Below, in pieces: positions 34,362 through 45,100 of a stretch of DNA of 64,000 nucleotides. How positions within the stretch are numbered: position 1 is the first letter of the stretch; the number at the start of each line of letters is the position of its first letter. The translations under genes were made by a program, and so were the position numbers. Location: NCBI GenBank assembly GCA_027943335.1, contig BSBK01002088.1, forward strand, positions 372,001 to 436,000. The letters are read 5' to 3'. The notes below the pieces were generated by a model, which worked only from the letters and a program-made list of their open reading frames with translations, was not told where the DNA came from and ran no database searches. This DNA is from Chamaecyparis obtusa. Lineage: Eukaryota > Streptophyta > Pinopsida > Cupressales > Cupressaceae.

Positions 34362-35499
34362 TGTTGGCATTAAGTATGATTGTCATTAGTGACAATGCTT
34401 ATTCAGACTCTGCGTGCTTACCGAGCAGAATAGTGCTTATTGAGCAGAATAGTGTTTACCAAGCAGAACAGTGTTTACCGAGCAGAACAGTGCTTACCGA
34501 GCAGAATAGTGCTTACCAAGTAGAATAGTGTTTACCGAGTGATGAGATGAGTAGCGTTTACCGAGTGCCAACATGGTAAATAGGGAATTTAGTCTCTACT
34601 GAGTGACACTATATCTACCAAGTCTCCAGTATATACCATGTTTGAAACTACAACCGAGTGGTTAGTATGGACCATGCCTCCACTTCTACCAAGTACATGA
34701 TGATGTCGAGTAATGCAGTGGATGTCGAGTATCAGAAAGTCACCAAGTTAGTTTGCAGTAACCAAGTCACTATATTTGGGCCAACTTAGTAATATTTGTG
34801 TTAGCTTGTTTAAGAGCCGACTTTGTAATTATTTTGTAATTATTTTGTAATTTTTTTGGATTGATATATAAACAATGTTTTATATCATATCCAAGGTGTG
34901 AAATAGTGAAGTAGAAAGAGGAGAGAAAGGCAGAGATAAGTGAATTACAAAGGGCTACAGTAGTATAAGAAGTAACAAAGATCTATCCATCACAGAAGGT
35001 GATCAGTACATCAGAGAATCTCAATCAACAAGTATAGTTGGATGTAAGAGATCTACTGTTTCATCCTAACAGGTGAATCAGCTTAAAATCCTTTAACTGG
35101 ATAGACTTAATAGTATTTGTAAAATCTCTTAACCAAGTGCATACTTTATTGTATGTTTGTAAATCCTCTAACAAGGTGGACCTAGCAGTCCTTATTGCTC
35201 CTAACAGGGTAGATCATCAGAAGTGATCATTGTAATCCTTAACCGGCAAAGTTTATACTACAGTATTGAAGTTTTGTGGGTATCATCCCCACCCTAGTTT
35301 TACTTCCTACTTGGAAGGTTTTTGGGTCACCAAATCTCTGTGTTCAAAGTGTTATGAATGTTTTATTCTTTTTGTTACTCATGCATGCAGTCAGATTATC
35401 AATCTAATATTATTAAGATCTGAATTTGTTAAAAGTTTTGAAGTTACTAATTCACCCCTCCCCTCTCAGTAACCTGGATAGTCTTGAATATTTCCAACA
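34362..35499 (+). repeat. C1 3' LTR
   Basis: 1138 bp, aligned with 8373-9498. The 19-bp array is present from 34412 to about 34544. The end TTCCAACA is followed by ATTAAT. Confidence 0.95.
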
Positions 35500-35532
35500 A
35501 TTAATATCATACATCTGAAGTGGTTCTATGCT
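35500..35532 (+). pseudogene. G1 pol C-terminal end, resumed after C1
   Basis: Joined to 8372 the frame reads on as NIIHLKWFYA and TGA. HLKxFY is the common C-terminal ending of Gypsy integrase. This shows that C1 landed about ten codons before the pol stop and that G1 continues on the right. Confidence 0.85.
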
Positions 35533-36967
35533 TGAATCATAAAATGATCCTAAAAAAATCCTAAAAATTATAAAATGTCCTAAAAAAATCATCATCTTGG
35601 TGAAAAATTGGTAAATAGGCACCTTGATGAATAAAAAAAATAAAAAAATGGAAAAGACTAAAGGGAAAAATCTTGTCCAATGGTGAAAACTTGGCAATTC
35701 AGGCACCTTGGGCAAGTATGTTGGTGAAAACCTGGTAAATAGGTGCCATACATAGTGGACCGTATCATTATCTATCAAAATCCCACCCCCCCATCCATTC
35801 GCCACTTTTCATTTCTGACTCACCCATCCCTTGTTCCCAAGGTGTCATCCCCATTGCACCAGCACAAAAGATTCATTATCCCATTTCTTGTAATGTTGTA
35901 CATATCCATTGTATATAATGTCTCTATCTTGTACATACCATCTTAGCAGTACCATTTTCTCACAAAGCACATGACTCGAAGGATCTCAATATCAGCAATG
36001 TTCCCCTAGCAAGTATCCTACGTCACTATGATTCTCTAAAAGTTGTTTGTTTGCCCAAAAATATTCCTAATCTATTCAGTACCTATCACTCAGGTCCTTG
36101 TAGGATGCATGCTTCCTCCATGTCTAACCTAATCTCAACATCTAGATTCAATTGATCTCTTTTGGCAAAGGACATCTTTTGGTCTTATCGCATTGTCTTC
36201 AGTTTTCTTGTTCTATCTTTTCAGTTGATTTTGTGATCTCAGTTGACTACTTCCATTAAGGCCACCATGATCCTTTATATCATGGTGTGTTGCAAATGGT
36301 GTTATTTTAGGGCACGGTCTTTTGTGATCTTTTGGCTTCTGCCTGTGAGTCAGTCGAACATGACCCTTGCATGTTCCACTTGTGATCTTTTGGGTTACTT
36401 GGTGCACTTGGGAAATGTTGTTTGTCTATGGGTTCCCTCGCATCATTCACACCATGTGTCCTTTAGGATGCATGTGTGATGCTGGGGCAATCCTTGCATG
36501 TCTTTTTTTCATGCCAGTCTTATGCAACACTCGCGACATGACCTCATGTTCCTAGTAACTATGGTTCATCTCTTCTATTGCTATATCAAAATAAGTGCTC
36601 AAAACTACATGGTGGTGTTCCCTTGGAACATCCCACACTCAAGCTTCATGAAACATCTGAATAGAGCTCCCATCATCCCTATCCAATATCAAAGCATCAC
36701 CCCCATCAAAGCATCATCCCAAGTAGAAAACTCCCCCCCCCACTGAGCTTCTCTCTCACATCCCTCTCATGTTCTTGACCTTTGGATTGTGATTGTGCAT
36801 ATATCCCCCTTCAACCATTGTCCCCTCCATCTCTCAGTGAGGGTGCAGTCAGGACGTGATATGTTGTGACCATTCCATACCCTCACCCTCACACTCTCAT
36901 CTACATTCATGCATGCATGTCATTTCCCACTCCTACCATTGGTTGCACCATGTCATCTCATCCTACA
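35533..36967 (+). other. G1 region after pol, no gene seen; threefold GGTGAAAA motif
   Basis: The motif TTGGTGAAAA..TGGTAAATAGGCACC appears three times (about 35598, 35682, 35718) with drift. Such blocks often follow pol in Tat-type elements. The rest is pyrimidine-rich non-coding DNA; small frames there (for example 36243-36555) show no domain. Confidence 0.5.
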
Positions 36968-37440
36968 TTCATTTTAATCTTGCATTGTTAGGATTCATTG
37001 TTAGATGCATTCATCTCATTTAGGTTCAATTTAATCTTGCATTGTTAGGATTCATTCTTAGATGCATTCATCTCATTTAGGTTCATTTTAATCTTGCATT
37101 GTTAGGATTCATTCTTAGATTGATTCATCTCATTTAAGTTCATTTTAATCTTGCATTGTTAGGATTAATTCTTAGATGCATTCATTGTATTTAGGTTCAT
37201 TTTAATCTTGCATTGTTAGGATTAATTCTTAGATGCATTCATCTCATTTAAGTTCATTTTAATCTTGCATTGTTAGGATTCATTCTTAGATGCATTCATC
37301 TCATTTAGGTTCATTTTAATCTTGCATTGTTACGATTCATTCTTAGATGCATTCACCTCATTTTAGATTCATTTTAATCTTGCATTGTTAAGATTCATTC
37401 TTAAGAGCATTCATCTCATTGTAAATTCATCTTGCATAGT
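36968..37440 (+). repeat. 57-bp tandem repeat, about eight copies
   Basis: Units start at 36968, 37025, 37082, 37139, 37196, 37253, 37310 and 37368, each beginning TTCATTTTAATCTTGCATTG and containing TTAGGATTCATTCTTAGATG. Copies differ by few bases; the last ones decay. It lies inside the G1 3' region. Confidence 0.95.
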
Positions 37441-38129
37441 TAAGAGTTCATTTTAGGTCCATTTCTTATTAAGTTATCTTAGATTCATTAGGTTCATTTA
37501 ATTATCTTGCATTGTTAAGTAGTTTTTTATCTTGCATTGTTAACACATGTTACATATCCATACACATATGCATTTCATCATAATATCCACGCATCAAATA
37601 TTAACAACATTTTACATCACATCCGCATCCACAAATTGTCAGCACATACATCTCATATAAACATCACATAATGCATTTCATATAGAAATCACATCCTGCA
37701 TCACACACATGTCAGTCTCACATCATGTAGAAATCACATCACATCCTGGATCATCCATGTTAGTACATCATAAGCATCCATACATTCATCCATAACACAT
37801 CATATCCCACCCAACTCATCATATATACTAAAAATCATCACAAAGAATTAAAGTACACGTCCCAACCCAAAAGCGTGAAACAATAAATGTCTGTCTGAGT
37901 CCATGATAATACCAATAGTATAGATATTAATATACAATCGGGACTATGCCCTCCATCAATAAATGAATCATATAGAATCAAAACTACAATATATCACTAC
38001 CTATCTGCCTCTCTTGAGGGAGGCTGCATATCAAAATCCCCAGCTAATGGGTTTGCCTCTAGCGATACCTATAGGATGGGTGGCCAGCTCACTACACATT
38101 ATGTCCGTATGTCTTGTGCATCTATCATG
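37441..38129 (+). other. G1 3' region, no gene seen; CACATC-rich
   Basis: Further decayed TCTTGCATTGTTAA pieces (to about 37540), then many CATCACAT and CATCCAT words. No supported ORF. Confidence 0.4.
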
Positions 38130-40190
38130 TGCACCACTCAAGATATCAAAACTGTAGCTATATCCATGTCCATCCCTACTCCTGACTCTGATCCCCTCAG
38201 CTCTACCATTGGTACTGAACTATTAGTCAAGTGCTACTGACTCTATGTGTGGCCTGACCAATAGCTCCTCTCACCTGCTCTATGGCTCCCACTGGTCACT
38301 AATCTATGACTCCCACTAGACCTTGTCCTCCTACTACCACTTGAGCTTTTTAGTAATGATTAGTTCAGCTCCCTGTAATGCTATACTTGCTCAGGTGGCA
38401 CAGATGTAAGATATAATCCCCTGTACAAGCCAATCTGCTCCTCTAATCTCACCAGCTACCACTATAGGCACGATACCTCTCCTAATCGCTCATGGGATCC
38501 CCCTGTGGTGGTATCCCTATCTCCTAATAGTTGGTCTCACTTTGATCACAAGCCATCCCTCTCCACCTACAGACCATCCCTCTCGGAAATCAAGGCCACC
38601 ATCTCCCCCCTCAGTCAATCCCTCTCCTATTGGATCATCAATCCCTCCCATATGGATTATGCTAAGTGCACAATTAGGTTATCCCTCTCTATCCTTAGCC
38701 CATCCCTCCCCCCCACTAGCCCATCTCTCTCTACTCTTAGAGCATCTTGCAACACCTGTGTGTCTCACAACATCTATGTAGTGGTATCATGTGAGGCCTG
38801 CAGTGAGGCTAGGCATCCTGCTGCATCATCCCCCCACCCCTAGATGATCTAGATCCTACTAGTGGTGGTGGCCCTAGTGGTGGTGGACCTACTAGTATCT
38901 GTAGCCCATCCCCTCCCCCCATCCACATCCATCCCATCTCTATCTCTATCTCCGTCCCCATCCGTATCTCCTCCTCTCCCTCCTCTATCCCTCCCTCCAA
39001 TCCTTTCCCTATCTCCCCCTCCTCCTCTCCCCCCTCCTCTCTAGCCTCTGTACATGGCTGGTGCCCCTCCCTCACCGTCTGGTAGCCCTGATCTCCCTAC
39101 CTCCCTAGGTGGTTGGAACTAGGTGTCGTACGCTGGTGTGGTCCCTAGATCTGCCACCCCTCTTGCCCAATCCTAGATAAATGGCTGCATGATTTCATAA
39201 GCAGTCAATAACCCTCCCCTATCCATCTGTGGCCTAAACTTAGATATCCTCTCATGGGTGGCCCATTGGTACCATCGCTCCCCATCTAGCACATCCTACC
39301 TAAATCTGACCTACCAGAATGTCCTGTCTGACCTATACTACTCCACGATATAATCTCATCGCCCTGTAAGATGTGTGGGCATCACTGTGTATGGGAGCTC
39401 CTATGCATCCTCCACCCATGGCACCTATCCAAGGTATGGATGCCATGTGATCCCATCCCTGATCCCATCTAGCATCTCCTACTAGAAGTTAATGTCCCTA
39501 GCCTCATGATAAGTCACTAGGTCTCCCCAGCTATATGTTGCAGGCTCCTTCGCCTGTCTATCCACTCGGCCTAAAGGCCACAACACTGCTATGTGCTCCT
39601 AAGACCAAACTTGTAGGAGGGAAGAAAATCCAAAGCTCCTACCCATCATCACTGCTCTGTGATAGACTATTTGATGAAAGTCATGGTACATCTCTGCCAA
39701 CATCAGTGTACCCCATGCTGCTGGTACCCTTATGTCCACAATCTGCACAATCATGGGAATCAATGATAGTGTGACACTCCTCCCACCTGTGGCTAGGGTG
39801 AGATACCCCGACACTAATCCCAGAACATAGTAATGGACCTGTCATCCTACTGGTGCTATTGCGGCATGCTATGCTAATGTCAACTGCCCATGTGCCAGCA
39901 TCGGAACTACTTTTGGACCTAGTAGTGGGGCCACTATTTGGGCCTGTGTGTACACACCTGCTACTACTAGTACCCCTTGCACCAGTAATGGGAAGATGCA
40001 ATATACATCCTCCAAAGTCACTGTCATCTCCCCTATGGGCAGATGAGATGTCCTCATCTTCAACTACCAACACTTACATAATGCTATCACTAGTGCCATG
40101 TACATCCATCTGTGCGGCATCCATGCTAGATATCCAAGGCCCAATGCATCCACCCGAGCCTAGTCTGCCACTGTGAACTACTCCAAGATA
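38130..40190 (-). pseudogene. Antisense plant-mobile-domain (MAIN-like) ORF inside G1
   Basis: Read on the minus strand, 40063-39869 gives MRTSHLPIGEMTVTLEDVY, the hallmark HLPxGExTxTLEDV segment of plant mobile domain proteins; upstream in frame is ALVIALCKCW. After stops it continues YYVLGLVSGYLTLA, MAEMYHDFHQIVYHRA with LLQVWS (39814-39599), then YIVEWYRSD-like and GERWYQWATHERISKFRP segments to about 39200, as in the family. The C-terminal part is Arg/Gly/Asp-rich, then a repeated ERDGL coiled coil (38780-38500). MAIN/MAIL proteins act in gene silencing and meristem maintenance, and related domains occur in transposons. Many TGG codons read TAG. It could be an element-carried copy or a captured host gene; position favours the former. 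Confidence 0.75.
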
Positions 40191-41242
40191 ATCAGCATTA
40201 TTGCCCATCTCTTTTGACTCGTCAGCTGATCCACCGACCACTACATCTAAGCCAAGTCAACCTATCAATTTTTTAATCTAAGCTCTGCCTAAGCTATTTC
40301 TTTTCCCCGCATTCTCATGGAGATTTTTTTTCCCTGCATTCCCGCAAAGATATTTCTTCCTGCGTTCCTGCTTAGGCTATCTGTCCCCGCATTCCCATAA
40401 TAATGAAACCTTCCCTCATTCCCACCAACCCCCAGTGACATGGGAATGTGTTCCCATGCCACTTATCCTTTTTCCCCTTCCCCCTCTGGGAACACATTTT
40501 TATGGCAGCCCCGTGCACACTCGTGAGAATGCGATCCCATAAGATTTCCTTGAAAGACCATGGTCCTGCAGCCCCTCCCATGATTTTTTTGATCCCGCAA
40601 AAAGCACTTGACCCCCCTAGATTTTGGACCCCACCCATCTTTTGTAGGAACGCATTCTCGCCAGAGCAGGAGCGTTCCCATAGGGTGTGCACTTTTTGGG
40701 AATGCACTTTTCTAACCTAAAACATGTAATAAATGTGTAGAAACACAATGAAAAGTTTGGTTTTTTGATCCTACCTATCGGTTGGGACCTCCACTCTGTG
40801 CCACACATCTCACGATGTTCATCTAGTGTGTCGATTGTCCTTGCTATGCCATCTTGTCCTCGCTTATCAAAGCTCTATAGTCATGATTTCTAAGCTCTCG
40901 GTGTGCAAATGAATTGATTTTGACCCCCTAGACCCTTATATAGGCTTCCCGGACCCCCATTTTCACTCTTGGATGCCCTGATTCCTCCCGTTTCTTTCCA
41001 TCCTTCCCATCTTCATTCCTCATGGCCTTTTTCACCATTCTTTTCGTCATTCATACACCTCCTTAGCCTGCATCACTCTTCCTTTCTCCCCCCCTTTTTT
41101 CCTTTCGAGCCACCACCCGGGCCCTTTTTTTCTTTCCCGTCATCCTCTCAAGGGAGGATCATCTAGCCACATCTTGACCCATAACTAGGGCAACTCTATT
41201 ACCTTGTCCATTCTTCATGTCGTCTCTTTATTGTTAAAAACA
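40191..41242 (-). other. Upstream side of the antisense ORF, no gene seen
   Basis: GC-richer than its surroundings, with repeated TCCCCGCATTCCC/CTGCATTCCCGC words at 40300-40400 and pyrimidine-rich DNA at 40960-41160. It may hold the promoter of the antisense ORF, which is inference. Frames found here on both strands show no domain. Confidence 0.4.
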
Positions 41243-41279
41243 TCTTCGAATTAGTGTTATTTTAACACTACGTCGAAGA
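41243..41279. repeat. Hairpin just before the G1 polypurine tract
   Basis: TCTTCGA (41243-41249) pairs with TCGAAGA (41273-41279), and AGTGTTA (41253-41259) pairs with TAACACT (41263-41269) around a TTT loop. Two perfect 7-bp stems are stacked. Confidence 0.8.
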
Positions 41280-41288
41280 GGGGCAAAA
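41276..41288 (+). promoter_or_regulatory. G1 polypurine tract
   Basis: AAGAGGGGCAAAA directly before TGTAGACACC. It would prime plus-strand DNA synthesis. One C interrupts it. Confidence 0.7.
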
Positions 41289-42085
41289 TGTAGACACCTA
41301 AATTTGATTACATAATTTAATAATCATATTTAGTCTTTTCCTACGACATCTTGTTAATTAAATATTATTTATAAATAATTAATTCATGTCATCCCCTAGT
41401 TAATTAATTTAATTAATTAACTATAGTCCAATTAATTATCAAAATAAAAAATCTATAGTCTGATAATTAATTAAATCCCTATTCTTCTATTAATTTAAAA
41501 GGATACATTTATCCAATTAAATGAATTCATAAATCCCCTTTTCCTCCCACTTGGAATTAAATAAAATATTTAATTTTTTTTTCCCCTATTAGCTAATAAT
41601 CTATGCTTAGGTAATTTAATCCTCCACTCATTCTCTCTCATCCATCACATCTCTCTAATCCTCTACTTACCAAGCCTAATCACCTCTTAAGCATGTGCAC
41701 AATCATAATCCAAGATTAAAGAATGCTAATCCACCCCAAAGTCAACCCCTCATGTCCATCACCTGCACATCCTCCAATGATAAATCAAAAGCCTCTTACA
41801 CCTCTTACACACTTCTCCCCTCTCACACCTTCCAAAGTTGACACATCCCTCAACCATTTGACCTCTCCTTCCATCCTCCCTCATTGTGACACTTGTCACA
41901 ATACTATGCATAGCATTTGAGCACACATCCAAACCTTTGGACAAATCTTCTACATCTTGGAGGTTTGCTTAAGGGTTTTTATATTGCTTTTGAGTTTGTT
42001 TGCTTCCATTTTGTAGGTCTTAGGATAAGTGTTTATCTTCTTTGTTTTGTTGAATGCTAGCTTAGCCTTGTGTTCTTAGACATTG
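41289..42085 (+). repeat. G1 3' LTR (right end uncertain)
   Basis: Starts TGTAGACACC after the purine tract. AT-rich U3 with TTAATTAATTAA palindromes (41400-41420), a C-rich part, then a T-rich end near 42050. The 5' LTR is outside the window, so the end is estimated from the change in composition. Confidence 0.6.
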
Positions 42086-42128
42086 CATGTGCCAAAATGT
42101 AAGTACCTAAAATTGCATGTGCCAAAAT
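42083..42128 (+). repeat. Short direct repeat at the G1 LTR border
   Basis: TTGCATGTGCCAAAAT occurs at 42083-42098 and again at 42113-42128, a 30-bp period. It may be replication slippage or mark the element border. Confidence 0.6.
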
Positions 42129-45100
42129 TTAATTATCAAGATGTTCTACCGATAAAAATTTTTTTTAACAAGATGTCCTGAGAAATGACTAAATATGATT
42201 ACGAAATTATGTAATTTAATTTAAGTGTCTCCATAGGTTAGGTGATAGGATAAAATAAATGAGAAAGTATCATCATGTAACACAAGTAGCTCACACATAA
42301 TGAATAATCCTCTCATAAAAATAATGATTCCAAAATCAATATCTTGCCTCTCATAGGTAGTTTCATCTCCACATCTCATCCCAAGCTCAACATGTTCTAA
42401 GACATGAGGAGAATATAAATGTAAAACACACATCAACCACTTTCACAATATGCAATATGAATTCTAGAATTACCAACTTATACGTGAGGGAGTAATTTAA
42501 TAATCAATTGCATATACATCATTTAAAAATATACAATATTAGCTCAATATGAAAAGCTCAAAGCAAGAACAATAACAAATGCAAAATTATATTAATACAA
42601 AAATAGAAGCACTCGAGGCAAGCAGATTACATAACACATGCTCAATTGGACACAATGCCAAGGGCATGGATCCCAAGGTGATCCGATAAATAAGCATAGG
42701 ATATAAACATCTCAACATGTTCCATGACATATCTATCATCCAAAAATTGAGTAGAGAGCTTCAAAACACAAAAATATCAATTTTTGGCAAAATTCGACGA
42801 GGGTTCTAAAATTAATATTTTAACTTCAAAGACCACTTTCAAGCCAAAATATAAAAATATTCAGAATGTTTTATGACCATTTCAGCTTTTTCTTCTTAAT
42901 CCTTGTACCAAATAAAACTTATATCAAAATCTAGTTCATGCCCAATATGATAAATGATGGGTTCTAGATAGCATGCAAAATGGTGCAATAAATAAAAAGT
43001 CAAAAAATTAAATTTGGTTTTAGGCTACAAAATTAAAACTCATTGGTTTAAATCTACTCAACAACACACTTTTCAAATAAAATTTCAATTCTAATTTCAC
43101 AATGAAGTTATGTTATTCACATAAATTATCACATTTGTATTTTTATATTACTATTCACATGCAATCTTCAAATGACCATAACTATATGAGAATTAACTCA
43201 AATTGAGTCAAGTAAGAAATTCTATTATATAATTCTTTCATTCCACAAAATGATATGAATTCAAAACACCCAAATTCCACTTTTTTACATTTCTTTTATT
43301 TTTCAAGCAAAATCATAAACTCTATTAAAATAGCTTCAATTTTCATATTTTAAAAATCAAAATTCTAAATATACCCTTTGGTTCGAAAAGTTCCCAACAC
43401 CCATTTTTTAACATAAAATGTATATTTTCACTATTTCTAAAAATTTGGGCAACATAACACAACTTATGACATGTTTTTTTAACATTTTTTTACAAAATAA
43501 ATGATACAATGCATGAAATCAAAAGGTGTAATAATATAAAATATTTTAAATCTTATTGCAAAATAAACAAAACTAATTTAGATTGAAAAGATTGAGTATA
43601 AAGAGAGAAATCAACAAACTTAACCTCAATCTTACACAAAATTTTAAAATTGAAAAACTATTCACATACCCAATCATAGCTTTAATCTTTTGGGTAGCAA
43701 AAAGAATTTGAAGAGACTAATCCACTGAGCTCCTACCTACAAAAATCTTTTCAATAGATTTTCCCTACCAAAAAGATCAAATTTCTTAATGTAGAAGAGT
43801 TTGAGAGCTTAAAAAAAATTTTACCAGGATAAAAAGAAAACTTTTTTTTTTTTCCTTTATTTTTTTATTTTTTTTTTAAATTTCACTTCACTTTTTTTGA
43901 AATATTTAAAATAACTAATAATTAAAATACATTATTTATTCTCAAATACCTAATTTATCATGATAATGTAATGTCTATCAAAATAAACAAATATATGTTA
44001 TATTTATTTATTTTAAAATATCAAATAATGTATTTCGAATATTTAATAAACATTTACACTATAAAACTCAATATAACACTAACAAATAGATTTAATAAAC
44101 ATTCACTTTCTTCTAATGTTCAATTATTTTCAAGTGCCCCAAATATTATTCAATCATTATTTCATCATCCAAAGCCATATAATAATCTATTTAAACTCAT
44201 TTAATCAAAATAAACTATTAAATAAACTTATTAATCCAACAAAATACATTTAAATATAAAGACACTTATCACAAGGTATCCACATAATGTTGGAGTTATT
44301 GACATTTACCATATAGTACTAGCTAGATGAAATAAGGTTATTTCAAAGACAAAACGTGTTCAATTGAACATGACAAGGATAGGCTTAAGGAAGTTGGTTA
44401 ATGTGTTATCTTTGAATAATCACCATTAGGGAGATAGACACACTCAAATCATGTAGCTCAGGTGGAATGTGTTGGGTACCTATTGAATTTAGCACATAGA
44501 GTATATAGTCAAAGCACATAAATATAGATAGTCACAGTGAAGGATAACGGGAAACCATGTAGATATCGCAAGCAAGTGATTACGCTTCCGTCTCACTTCA
44601 TACCAACACCAATGGAAAAAATGCATAGCAAGATGCAATACATCATACACAACATATAACCATACAATATTACATTAACTTGAACCATTTAAATACATTA
44701 TTTCTACCAATATAAGCATATATCTATTTAAATCTTCCTAAAATTATCAGTGGCATATAAGAAACAATGTCTAAGAATTAGTGACAATCATCTTAACCTA
44801 CTAATCCAATCTTTTGAACATAAACAACTAATATATTTAATCAATAAAATACCATCATGAATATACTATTCAAAAAGGTAAATAACAACATCAAACAACA
44901 TCATAGTATTTCATTTATTGCAACATGTTATTTGTTAGATGAAATAGTATTTAACATCAAGTATACTCACCTCATTGAACTTGCAATCCAAAATTTGAAG
45001 CTGTATTACCTCCTTGCAATGACAGGGTTGGAGAGGTACTACATCTGATACGAAATGTAATGTCTCCACGAGAGAACCCATAAGGAAGAGCTCTAAAGTA

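Larger units (their letters stand above)
8373..35499 (+). mobile_element. C1: non-autonomous Copia-like (SIRE-like) LTR element, itself split by G2
   Basis: Two related LTRs (8373-9498 and 34362-35499) begin TGTTGGCATT and end TTCCAACA, with a 6-bp flanking repeat. A tRNA-Met-type primer site follows the left LTR and the purine tract AAGGGGGAGA precedes the right one. Without the 19.6-kb G2 insertion and its duplicated GGTCC the element is about 7.55 kb. The interior carries a gag-like ORF with zinc knuckles and a second long ORF; no protease, integrase, RT or RNase H is seen. Repeated purine tracts before the 3' LTR and the LTR termini fit the SIRE group. Mobilisation must have relied on a partner. 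Confidence 0.9.
1..42085 (+). mobile_element. G1: old Tat-like Ty3/Gypsy retrotransposon, 5' end outside window, split by nested C1
   Basis: The plus strand reads in order gag, aspartic protease, reverse transcriptase, RNase H, a second RNase H, integrase, then an antisense plant-mobile-domain ORF, a purine tract and an LTR starting TGTAGACACC at 41289. The double RNase H and an antisense extra ORF between pol and the 3' LTR are known for the Tat group (Grande, RIRE2-like elements). The 5' LTR and primer site are not in the window. C1 (8373-35499) interrupts the last codons of pol, and the frame resumes exactly at 35500. The right end is approximate because no second LTR is available for comparison. 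All coding parts are interrupted by stops. Confidence 0.8.

Noticed and set aside
36498..36746. Small plus-strand frame of 82 codons in the G1 3' region
   Set aside because: No domain, no start context, lies in decayed non-coding element DNA.
36968..37440. CRISPR-like array
   Set aside because: Units are continuous 57-bp tandem repeats without unique spacers, in a plant retrotransposon.
38505..39044. Plus-strand Pro/Ser-rich frames
   Set aside because: They overlap the antisense plant mobile domain pseudogene and its Arg/Gly-rich and ERDGL repeat; no independent evidence of coding.
40372..40808. Overlapping frames on both strands upstream of the antisense ORF
   Set aside because: Open mainly because of GC-richer repeats; no family resemblance in any frame.
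43841..43890. LINE or SINE poly(A) tail on the minus strand
   Set aside because: T tracts exist but no LINE ORF or flanking duplication is visible next to them.
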